Assembly: GCA_023055355.1 (NCBI GenBank)
Contig: JALJCS010000001.1
Coordinates: 103,605,881-103,669,880 of the forward strand
Reading direction: 5' to 3'
Source: Agelaius tricolor
Taxonomy: Eukaryota; Chordata; Aves; Passeriformes; Icteridae
Length of the DNA: 64,000 nt
The notes under the pieces were generated by a model, which saw nothing but the letters and a program-made list of their open reading frames with translations, was not told the DNA's origin and did no database searches. Position numbers and translations under genes: made by a program. This document shows, piece by piece, positions 35,221 to 45,817 of the stretch (positions within the stretch are counted from its first letter, which is position 1; every line of letters starts with the position of its first letter).

Positions 35221-38200
35221 CACCTTCTCTAATACAAGCACATTTACACATTTGCATGCATGTTTACATATTTATATGTGCACATAGGCAGACACACATA
35301 TCTGTATATGCATTATACATGTAAAGGGGTCTATAAGTCAGGATTGCTATAACCAATTTGAAATGTGCATTCACCCATTTAAAGGCTCTCACCTCATTGT
35401 TACTGTGCCCAGGAGTTAAAACCAAGTTAAATTAGCAGGATTAATGAAGCTGGTATTCCTATGAGACCATATTCTTTATTCTTAACCAATTTCATGCCCC
35501 CTCCCATATGCACAGAACTCCTAGATCAGAGCTCCCAGTCTTCCTAAAGTCATCCTTGGCTCTCTGAATTGACTGAGATATAATTGTTCTTTCCTCAGAG
35601 GGAACAATAAATTCTGTTCTTTACTCCGTCTCCAGTGCTCACAAAAGTTTCAGAACACACACACCTTTGAGTTACCTTTCCTCTTCCTTCTTCTCAGACT
35701 TTACTGGAACTGATCACAGAGGACATAAAAGTTACCAGGTAGACCAACACATATGCAGAGGCTGTAATCCCATTTCTTGTTTCATTTTAATTGCATTCAT
35801 TTTCAAGTAGCTCATTTTAATTAATTGGTCACCCTAATAATCATTAAACACGGATTGACAGTTAAATAAATATATTATTTCTACTTCAAGGAGATTTAAA
35901 GGCTTTTTGGTTTTGTTTGGAGCTTGGAGGCGAAGCTTCAGGCACTGAGAAATATACTGATGCCATTGGCATTCATAGAAAAATGAACAGGTGAAAATGA
36001 GCACAGACTTTTGCTTTCAGGAGTTCAGACATGTCCCTTGTTACTTTGGCATTGCAAGTAGCATTCCCAGAGATTAAGCCCACAATGTTAAGTTCTGGCC
36101 AGCAACCAAGCTCTTTACAAAACAATGCTAAAGAGATGGCAATTTTCTCAAATTTTTCTTCAAGATTAATCTTTACCATTTATTTCTCTCCCATGGAAAA
36201 ATCTTTGTTCCTACCAGATAATGACAAATAAATATGAGAAAAAGACATCCACTCTACAGGCCAGGCAGGATTGTAGAAGCTACATATCTGTGTTCTGTCC
36301 AGGCAACACAGTGTAGCTACATACATTTACCACACATAAATTACAAACTATTAAGCCAACAACTAGGCAACAATCCCTTGTGTCTTTTTAATGTGGTCCC
36401 TGTCCTACTTCATGTGTTTCATTCTTCTATCAATAGAGGCCAGAAAAAAAAAACAAAAAAAAACCAAAAACATTCATCATTTCATCTTTCAGAAGTAAAT
36501 TTTAATGATGAGCCCAGAACTCAGGCAGTGACTAAAGAGCTGTTGAACAACATTCAAAAAGGAAAAAAACCCTTGCTGTTTATAACCATTTGCTAAACTG
36601 GAAAGCAGTAACCTTGGTATAAAATATGAATTTATTGCAATCTATCAAGATCCAGACTCAAAATATTTTTATCCCTTTTTTTCTATTAAAAAATGCTTGC
36701 TACATGAAGACAATAAATTTTGATCTGAAATTTTCTAAAAAAAGAATAAGGAAGCAACCACTTGCAACTAAACAATGATCATTTTGAAAAATGAGTTTAA
36801 CCTTACAAATATGAGCAGTTCTAGGAAACTTCTATGTAAAAAACAAGCACTTAAAAAGGGGAGAGTTCTCATCTAATTTTAAGCTAATATAAAATATGGA
36901 AATATAATAAATAATGTAATGAAAATCAAAATATATCAGCTTACGCACATTTCCCCCCTTTCCCTTTCAGTTTTATTTCTATTTTAAACCTCTATCTATT
37001 TCAAATTTTATGAAATCCTTTCTTTTCTACTTTTGAATTCATTGAGTGATTTAACTTTTGGCTACTTCTAATATTGTGTTTAGGAGTTTTATTTTCCTAC
37101 AAGACATCTGTCTCATCTTCTGAAATATGCTACATTCCACATTTTCAATTAGTTTTAAATTAGATCAAAACAGAGTAGAAATATAAACTAAAATCACAAT
37201 GTGTTTTCCTGCTAGAAACTTTCTTTCCTTTACTTTTTTCCCTATAGTTCAGGTGCTATTCTTGCCCTATTTAAATAGTCACAAATTATAAGCAAACAGA
37301 AAACAGGTGCAAGTGGGTCTCTGTAAAGCTGAATTTGTGTAAGATATATCCGCTCCACTAACACTCCAAATCAGCAAGTATTACTGATACTAGAGGTCAG
37401 TGGAAACAGAACTATTGATTTTGATGAGCTTTGGATTAAGATGAAAAGAAACTGAAAGTTTTAATAGGTCATTTCTCATGGGGGGTGGAATAAGATATTC
37501 AGCTACTGCTGAATCATAAATAAGGAACAATATAGTGATTTATTGTTTAACTCTATCCTGACTTGAAAAGATAAAGGTTTTGTTGGAAGTAGGTTTTGGA
37601 GCATAATACATAAAAAATCCCAATGGTACAAAGCCTATTCCATGCATTATGTTTTTGAAAATATGAAAACTGTGAAGAATTTCTCACTGGGTAAAAACAT
37701 GCTCATTAGTTTACCTCAGAGTGTATTTTAATAATTTACCTTTATTTTATAGTTGACTAGAGACAGCAGACAATTTCTGCTTGTTATAACAAGAGATAAC
37801 CCATCAGGTTAAATTAATCCTATTTTCCGTTACAGTTGATCATAGCATCTCATAGTATTCTAAAAATTACTGTTTTTCAGATTGAAATTTTGTAATTTTC
37901 TTGTCTCTGGCTATGATGTTTATTGGTACTGGCATTATTCTTATTACTGGCTACAATTTTCTGTGTGAAGATCATCTATGCAAGATGTTTGACAAGTTTT
38001 GAAAGATAACGAAGATAAAAAGGAGGATAATAATGTTTTATTTAATGCAAATATTCCTATTTTTAAGATTATTTAACAGATTTAATGCTTCAAATAAGGA
38101 TAATAAAATTTTAATTTTCCACTGCATTTTATTTATTGCAAGTCTATTTGAATGTTCTCATAAAAAAATATGGGGTAAAAATCTGAGAACAAGTAACATA

Positions 38201-39419
38201 ATATTAAATTGTGCTGTTTGAGAAATAGTATCTGAACCTGTAATTAAAGGCTGAAATAATGAATATTCAGAGACAATGTTGAAGTTATATGTACTACAGA
38301 GCAGACTGAAGACTTAGAACAGCTATTTGGAAACAACACTGTACAAAAAGGAATGCATCATTTGATCTGCAGTAGAACTAATCCAAGGCAAAAATGAAAA
38401 GGAAACTAATCCAAGAAAAAAATGTGATACAATTTCGGCAAAAAAAATGTCCAAGCTATTAGTAGAATGTATTTTCTACGTAATAGTAAGAGATCATAAA
38501 GAATATGTGATGTAACACTTAATACTGCAACCTGATTCATATCTTTACATCAATTTGGGGGATAGTTTTTATTTCTGGTCATACTTAAAACCTTCTCACT
38601 AGAATGTTATCAATAGATTCTTTTTACATATTCCCAAATGATTCTTTTTAACCTTCCTTTCTTTATTCTTCCCTTTTCTCCTTCTTCTTTTTTTCCCCCT
38701 CAATTCAATTTGCACTTTGTCTTTGAAGTTTACTCTCTGCCTTTAATTACCTTTGATGGACTGGTAAGACTCTTGCCACGGAACAGTTCATAGACTTAGG
38801 CTAATATATCATAAATGAGAAATCTTCTGCTTGAAGCACCATTTTAAAGCACCATTTAAAACTGGAAGGACACATCACATTGACATACACTCAATAATAA
38901 CATTTCACAGCTTTTAACTAAGCTGGTAGGCATGCTTTTTTTTTACCCTTTTTTAATTTTTTTCTCCTCTTAGAGACAGCTGCCTGTTCCTGTTCATGCA
39001 CGGTTTCTGCCAATACTCTGATGTCTTTATTTAGGGAATTATAAAGAATTGCTTGGAGTCTTCTGCAGTTTGAAAAAACTTGCCATTGAAGGGGAGGAGG
39101 ATAAAACTTATTCAGAAGACAGATGACAGCTTTTCATCTGGGATCATACAGAAGGATGCTTCCTTCTATAAAAATAGATCCTGAAATGTTGTTTTCTCCT
39201 CACATTTTCAATGACCAATCATTCTTAAAAAGAAAGAATACCCTTAAAACTGTGAAGTCAGCTGAATCCTACAATTCTCATTCAGCCAAACTGGTATTTT
39301 TTACAATTATTACTATTTGACACAGTAAGGCATGCAGAATTGGCTCCTAAAAGAAACAGATTGTTCTCACAGCCGCCCCTCCCATCCTTCAAGAAACAAT
39401 ACCAGCCTGAGTCAAATCA
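35221..39419. other. Unique AT-rich DNA without a supported gene
   Basis: 35236-35325 is an imperfect alternating tract (CATGCATG, TATATGTGCACATA). A 120-codon plus frame (36234-36596) contains poly-Lys from an A-rich patch and no domain. 36590-37260 and 37960-38260 are extremely AT-rich. A 13-bp near-duplicate (AAGCACCATTT) occurs at 38834-38857. Confidence 0.5.
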
Positions 39420-39665
39420 GCTTGCACTAATTTTGTTTCATAAAGAGACCATTTGAATTGTATTTGTTGACAGTATCTTTTTTTGTCTGTATCAGAAAAC
39501 CAACAGAATAGAGGAACATTGTGATCATTATTAAATAAACTGTCATCCTATTTAACTGAATGGAGTGATTTAAATGTCACTGTAATGAGCTGTTTGGAGT
39601 TTATTTTTTAGATTATAATCTGTTAATTAACAATTAATGTGTGCTTTTAAGACACAGCCCACTGC
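39420..39665. promoter_or_regulatory. Candidate conserved non-coding element with homeodomain-site cluster
   Basis: AGATTATAATCT (39610-39621) is a perfect 12-bp palindrome made of two converging GATTA/TAATC half-sites. TTAATTAA (39623-39630) and CAATTAAT follow immediately. Upstream are ATTTAAATGTCACTG and ACTGTCATCC-type words without repeat signature. Clustered TAATTA and TAATC sites suggest homeodomain binding (paired or bicoid-like classes). Confidence 0.32.
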
Positions 39666-40783
39666 AGGAGGTACTGGTGAGGCATTTTGCCTCAGCAGGA
39701 GTGCTAGGCAGTAGTTAACACAAAATAAGCAACCGGGACAGATCCTCAGCTGGTTAGGATTTAACTTTGTGTTTTCCAGAGTACAAAAGAAACTAGACTT
39801 TCATATGGAAATAGGTCACGGAAGTGTCTTTCAGCAAGTGGGGAAGGGGTAGGGCTGTAACTTGTGAGGGTACTAGGCAATTGTGTTCCCTGGGGATGGA
39901 GAAGAGTGGTAGTGCTGCAGTTTCATTAACAATACAGACAAGTGGGGATGAACCATTCCGCTGACCTGCTGCTACCAATTATAGCGAGTACTGAAGGATC
40001 ACTGATCAGCCGTTTGCCAGAACAAGTGTTTCAAACGTAAATAAAGAACAAAGCAAGCAACACTTGTACTTACAGGTTGGCACCAGGGGAGTTATAAAGA
40101 TTATCACTCTTATTTACTTCCAGGTCTTATGAAGGGTTGATGGCCTGGCTGAAGTATTTCTGTCACTGGAACAGTCAGCTTCAATTGAGCTAGTTTGTCA
40201 TGCAGAAATGTGAAACGAATATGCTGATATTTACTGTGTTAACATAAAATTATTCTTTTAGTCTAGTTATTACTAACAGTGCTCTAGTGTGGATGCCACT
40301 GGTCTCTATAACACCAAAAGCTTTTCAATCCTCTACAGATAGAAACCAGAAATTTTAATTTAAAATAGATGCGCACACCCTAATCCATTCCCCATGTAGA
40401 CAAAACATGGTTCTGCAATTTTAGCAATTTTGTTCAAATTCTAAAAGCCAGAATATTATTGAGAAAGGTTTTCTGATTTTTTATTTTTTAATGTATTTAG
40501 TGATTAAAACCAGTGGCCACAGTTTCATCAGTTAATGAGGTAATGTCAGATCTTTGAGATTACACAGCTGGCATTTTTTTATCTCAGCTTGCACTTCAAA
40601 TGTATTGGTACTGCTTGCTTGTCCTGAAGAGTTAGAGGATAGCAAGTGCATCCATTTTGTAAATGAAGAGCTATCAGACATTAGAACTAGAATCAAATTA
40701 CCCAAATTACAAATATGTTTAACTGCATCTAGAGGGATTGTTTTACACTGTAGATAAATATCTTTTTATACTGGTGGATTTAA

Positions 40784-40829
40784 AGCAGTGGATTTTTCTT
40801 GCCCTTAGCAGTGGATTTTTCTTGCCCTT
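40784..40829. repeat. Exact 23-bp tandem duplication
   Basis: Unit 1 (40784-40806) and unit 2 (40807-40829) are identical. Each contains GCAGTGGATTTTTCTTGCCC. Perfect identity implies a recent duplication, possibly polymorphic in the species. Confidence 0.95.
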
Positions 40830-41524
40830 TTATTTTCTTTTCTTTTTACACTAGTATTTTGAGAAATATCAAGACCAACTTAGTAAAAAATAAATAGTAT
40901 ATTTGCCCCACAAAATCTCAATGTGAATTTTCAGCTGTACCCGGCACTCATAAAAAGATTTCCTCCATGCTATACACAAGTTTCCAGCCACCCAAATGTT
41001 TTCCACACCCTGCCTACCTTTACACAGAGTTATGTGCCATCATGGACCCAGAATGGATAATTTGCATTTTTACCCTGTATTTTTATGCCTCTTGACTTAT
41101 ATAAAACTTTTTTCTTCAGCAAATTTGAGTTTCCTGATATTAAGACCCTGTCTAAAGTCCTCACCATATTCTACGTTGTTTTTTTTTTTTTTCTGGTTCC
41201 TTGCCTAAAATATATTTTTGAAATATAGTTGTAAGCAAATCAATATAAACAAAATCAAGGTGAGAGGAAGAAGTACATTACAGAGAAACAGAGAACTCGC
41301 TAAAAGGAAAAAAACTTATCTGAGCTTAAAGGAAAAATAATGCAGAAAGAGAACTAGACAAAGCAAGAGGAAAATATCTTTATGAAGTTACTTGGAATCA
41401 TCATGGCTTTAATTTGAACAGAGCCATTATCTATGCTAGCTGACACAGGACAGCTTGTGCTCATGCCACCACAATCTCTACCTAATGAATGAGAACTGCT
41501 GGCCCAGAGTAGCCACTGAGCTGT

Positions 41525-41541
41525 CTCCAGGAGGCCTGGAG
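41525..41541. repeat. 7-bp perfect hairpin, 3-nt loop
   Basis: CTCCAGG (41525-41531), AGG, then CCTGGAG (41535-41541). Within 150 bp there are further small hairpins: TGGCT-TC-AGCCA near 41557-41568, and GAGCTG-CACGTA-CAGCTC near 41660-41677. Confidence 0.8.
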
Positions 41542-41955
41542 GAGAGAGGGCTGGTTGGCTTCAGCCAGAACTGCTCAGGAGTTGGGGCTCATGACGTGAG
41601 ACCACAAGTGAAGGAGTGTTTCTGAGAGGATAACCATGTGTGATTCGAGTTTCTTTTGTGGAGCTGCACGTACAGCTCTGCACCCTCTCTGACAAGCCCC
41701 TCTCTCACCTGTGCTGTTTTGAGGTTGGAATTAGACCAGCTCAGGTGCTTTCAAAACAATGCATAGGTACCACCCTTAGTATCTTCACTAGTAAATGGAA
41801 CATAAACACAGTGCCAAACTAGACTGATGGGATATCTTATGTATCCTCTATTCCCTCATGTAAAGTTTGACTTTTTTCTTTAGAGAGGAAAAAAACCATA
41901 TTGTATCAGAAATAGCAATTACAATTATTGATTCTACAAAAAATTGTTATGTATT

Positions 41956-41973
41956 TTATTATTATTATTATTA
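41956..41973. repeat. (TTA)6 trinucleotide microsatellite
   Basis: Six uninterrupted TTA units are preceded by TTTTA and followed by TATATG. Confidence 0.9.
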
Positions 41974-42588
41974 TATGAAATTACTGTGTTTTTTCTTTTC
42001 CTTACCAGAAAGTCTGATGTTACACTGAACACATAATTATTTCCAGCACTTTGCTTGTCACAATGCAGTTTTCAGACAAATAAAATAACAATTTATTCTC
42101 CGTTCACTACAAAGGGTAAATTCAGAGATAACAGTGGCCTGGGGATTTAGAAATTGTGCTAAATTCATATGGTAATGAACATCTGTGATGTCTTGATGAC
42201 TCACTTGCTCTAAAGGATACAATCCTCAGGTTTCACTATTGTCTTTGAAAACTTGCAGGAAGTCCCACACGGAACACTGATGACAGACAACACGGGATGG
42301 TTTTAAGCAGACTCAGGTTTTAAGCAGTAAGACAGAGGCCATATCCCAGTGTGATACAATGGCTAACGTCTAAACATGGAAGACGTCTCAATATTTTAGT
42401 GTTTTAATGACATCATAAAACATTTATGAAAATATAACTTAATGAATTACTCTGATTGCTGTTGTATTTTTTTGCCTGTTTGTTTGCTTTTCTCCATTTG
42501 CTGAAGTGGCACAAATCAAGCCACCTGCTAGGAAACTCTCCTCTGAATGGCTTAATTCCTTTCTTTTGCCTCTCCTCCCACTCCTCCC

Positions 42589-43194
42589 TTGACAGAAAAG
42601 ACTTTTTTCAAGTGTGTTCTGAGAATTTCAGAGTATGCTTTCCTAATCAGCTGTGTTAAGACACTCAGCCAATTACACTGGACAATTTTCTTTTTAGAAA
42701 TAGGAATACCTCCTCCTCAAGTTATTTTGTCACTGGACTTGAACCAATGCAGTTTAATTAGATTAAAGAGAGAAAAACACCAAAAGGCAGTTTTTAAAGG
42801 GAAGTCACAAAAATTTACTTTTCAGAGAGTTGTGGAAAATCCAGGAAAGGGTATGATAATGCAGAAAATCCAAAACAAGGTACTGCTCAGAGTAGAAAAT
42901 GAAAAAATATTGAGACATGAAAAGTATGTTGCAGGTGAAATCAGAAAAACTGTTGTTGACTGAAGCATTATCTCTGCCAAAGATGTCTACATCCTTGGCA
43001 GGAAGGGAAAACAACCGAGGGCAACAAATGCTGCATTCAGACCATGGAAACCTGTCCTCACAGGAGTGTGAATGAAAGCTGCCCACATGGGTACCAGCTA
43101 GCTGGACAGCAGCATCCCTGGACATCATCAGTGCTTTGTATAACCATCTTGCCTTTCTGCATGGGACTTGACCACTATTAATCTTACTGAGCAA
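42589..43194. other. Two long open frames on opposite strands, coding unproven
   Basis: A plus-strand frame of 124 codons runs 42589-42963 (to a TGA) and a minus-strand frame of 129 codons occupies 42805-43194, overlapping by 159 bp. The plus product is Lys-rich toward its C-terminus. The minus product has scattered Cys residues in its middle. Neither shows a domain I recognise. 42960-43190 is less AT-rich than its flanks, which lengthens frames by chance. I regard both as probably spurious. Confidence 0.12.
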
Positions 43195-45255
43195 TCTGCA
43201 GCAGGATTTTTTGCACTAAAGCTCTGGTTTTTTTTAGTTTTTTTTAAAGGGTTAACTGTCTCTCTTAAGCCTTATGAGTAGGAAATTTAAAAAAGAAAAA
43301 ATCCTGAGAGGAGTATAAGTTCATCGCGTGCTGCTTTGGAATTCATCTTTTTTCCCTCTTCAACTGCTTTACCTAGAGGATTATTTGCAAGCATCTTTGC
43401 AGTAACTCACAGATTAATGAACTTATTATAGAGTTAAAATACATGGAAGTACTCTACTGAACAGATGAGAAGTTTGATTTTTGTAAACCTAAGGATTATA
43501 CACCTCATGACGTTCATAAAGTGACACATGAGTCATAGTGGAAAAGAAGATCTAGAGACATTTTTGCATACATTTTTGCACACATTTTTCTAATTTTATC
43601 ATGCATTTTAATTTTTATTTTCTGCCTGGTTATCCTGCTTCTACCAGAGTCTATTATTTCTAAAAATGTAATCAAAAATAAACTAATTTATAGATTTATA
43701 ACAAGAGTACTTGGAATTTTTAGAGTTAACAATTTTATTGCAGAGATGCTTAAGGCTTCAGGGTTTATGTTTTCTATGATATCAAAGATCAGGAAGAAAC
43801 TTAACTACAAATGCAGATTTTTCTATGCAATCTTGCTCAGTGCTCTTAGATCTTCTTTCTCTTGTCATTGCACTGGCCACAGTAGGAGACAGTCTATCAA
43901 CTCACGTTTGGTCTATCCCAATAATTACTTTTTCCATAACAATTCTTTCAAATCTGTTTTAACTTTCAGGTCATTTGGCTAAGCTATAAGTGTCCTTTTC
44001 TGTCACTTAGCTCTCTTAAATCCTGGGTAGTTTAAATTGTTTCAAATTTTTTGAAGGGATTATTCTTTTAATTGTGATTATACAATGTATATTTCATGAT
44101 CTGTGTTCACCATGCAATCATAGAAAATTTTTAATCCTAAATAAGATGTTGAATAATAATTAAAACTACTGAAGACTTGATTAAAAGTGTTCAGGGATTA
44201 GAAATGAGAATTAAAGGTGGCCATTGGGTCCAGGGGCAAATTCAAGGACTTTAGACATCTTTACATGTAAAAAATCCCAGAATGACCCCACATATACTAA
44301 ACAAAACCAAATGAAACATATTTTTCAAAATGATTAAGAAATTTATTAGACTAAGGATTTCCTCTGGGAAGCTATGTAAATAAGACACATAAAAACAATA
44401 GAATATACTTTCTGATCTCCACAGGGATGTCATTGTGTATCATGGGAGGCATAAACTCTGCTTAGCTTCAGAGGGTCTTAAATACTGGAAAAGAAAAGTG
44501 TGAATGTGGATGGGGAGAAGTGGAGTAAGGGAAAACTCTGAGGAGAAAAAGAAAATCAGAAAGCAAAGCCTGAATTTTATTTCCCACCACAAATGTGACC
44601 TGTTTATAGAGTGAGCAAGTACCCAATCTATTTCCTATTTTTCCCTAAAAAGTTGCATTATAAAATGTGCATTAAGAATTAATACCTCCTTCATATAAAT
44701 CAAACCTATTGGATAATATCACAAATATATTTGCAATGAGTGAAAGTGGAACATTTTGTCCTGATAACCACTGTCTAAAAATTAATCCTCTTAAACATGG
44801 TAAGAACTTCTAATTTTGGCTAAGCAATAATATTAGCATATTTATATTTTAAAAATTTTATATAAGTGCATATCCATTTATATATATATGCACATTTATC
44901 CATGTACATACATATATATTTTACTTTTTACTGCAGCTTTTTCCAATTCTTCATCACAGTATTGAGCCTTAGGATGATTACATTATCCTTAATTTCAAGT
45001 AAATTACTGGAAGATGTCACTGAAAGTGCAGAAGAAATCGCAAATGTGTGAATCTTGAGAAATGTCTTCCAAAAATATCAGCCCCATCTATGTTTTTAAA
45101 ATAAAGTTTTATAAAAAGATTCTCTTCTGGTACCAGCTAATGTAACTTCAGAGATGCTAAGATTATTTCTACCAGACAAGACTAGTTAAAACGTCTCAGT
45201 TCTCTCCTTCTAATTACACATGTGTTCACAACCATAAAAATGCTCATTTCCTAAC
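43195..45255. other. Unique AT-rich DNA without a supported gene
   Basis: Small features only: a roughly 12-bp CATTTTTGCATA unit repeated 2.5 times at 43559-43592, and TA-rich tracts at 44879-44889 and 44910-44921. No recognisable exon. Confidence 0.5.
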
Positions 45256-45386
45256 AAAATCACAGGATATTGTGAGCTGGAAGGGACCCATAAGGATCAC
45301 TGAGTCCAACTCTTTAGTGAGTGAATATGGGGACCAAACCCACAGCACGGGTGTTATGAGCACCATGATCCCACCAGCTGAAATAA
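45256..45386 (-). mobile_element. tRNA-Ile-derived SINE with CR1-like tail (TguSINE1-like), minus orientation
   Basis: Read on the minus strand, the head resembles tRNA-Ile(AAT). An A-box-like TTCAGCTGGTGG (45371-45382) is followed by GGTGCTCATAACACC (45350-45364), which parallels the tRNA anticodon arm. A B-box-like GGTTTGGTCCC follows (45330-45340), then CCATATTCACT. The tail has GAGTTGGACTC, GATCCTTATGGGTCCCTTCC and CACAATATCCTGTGATT, the layout of a CR1-type 3' end. A tRNA-Ile head fused to a CR1 tail is described for the passerine TguSINE1 family. Such elements are non-autonomous and copied by CR1 reverse transcriptase. The copy is about 130 bp, diverged, and lacks an intact acceptor-stem end. 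Clear target-site duplications were not found. Confidence 0.75.
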
Positions 45387-45794
45387 TCTCAGGGTCAGGA
45401 GCAGGGCAAGAAGTGGTTCCCCTAAAAGAAGAAATCCTCTGACATCTCTGAGACAGTCGGGCTTATTTCTGGAAAATGTGGCAGACACACAATCTCTCTG
45501 TGGTGTCCTGTGTAGGAATTTACCTGGGAGTCACAGTAAATAGGACTTGACTACTTTGAAATTGTACGCTGCTCTTTCATGTTTTCCACATTTTCCTATA
45601 AACTGTTCTGCATTTCCTCATCAGTGTATGTTAAAAGCCTCCTGGATATGCAGTTGTAACTTTATAACGGTAAATGATGAAAATAACTCAGAAAATCAAT
45701 TAATTTGCCTCTGGCAAGGCATCAATTTTACATATGAATGAAAAAACAGTAGGTCTTTCTGAGCACTGCCATTTCCCTAATACCTCTCTTGCTC

Positions 45795-45817
45795 TTTTTT
45801 TTTTTTTTTTTTTTTTT
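45795..45817. repeat. Homopolymer T23
   Basis: Twenty-three consecutive T residues follow TTGCTC. It could be the complement of an old poly(A) tail from a minus-strand retrocopy, but the adjoining sequence shows no recognisable transcript. It is best treated as a simple repeat. Confidence 0.9.

Larger units (their letters stand above)
39666..42588. other. Unique DNA with a recent duplication and a hairpin-rich GC patch
   Basis: It holds the 23-bp duplication at 40784-40829, a (TTA)6 run at 41956-41973 and a GC-richer patch at 41440-41720 with several small perfect hairpins. No coding gene is supported. 39793-39978 and 40554-40757 are short frames without domains. Confidence 0.5.

Noticed and set aside
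40084..40100. CTCF-like CACCAGGGGAG
   Set aside because: The GGC core that follows the G run is missing.
45795..45817. T23 as the poly(A) tail of a processed pseudogene on the minus strand
   Set aside because: No recognisable transcript sequence adjoins it and no target-site duplication was found. A simple repeat is the safer call.
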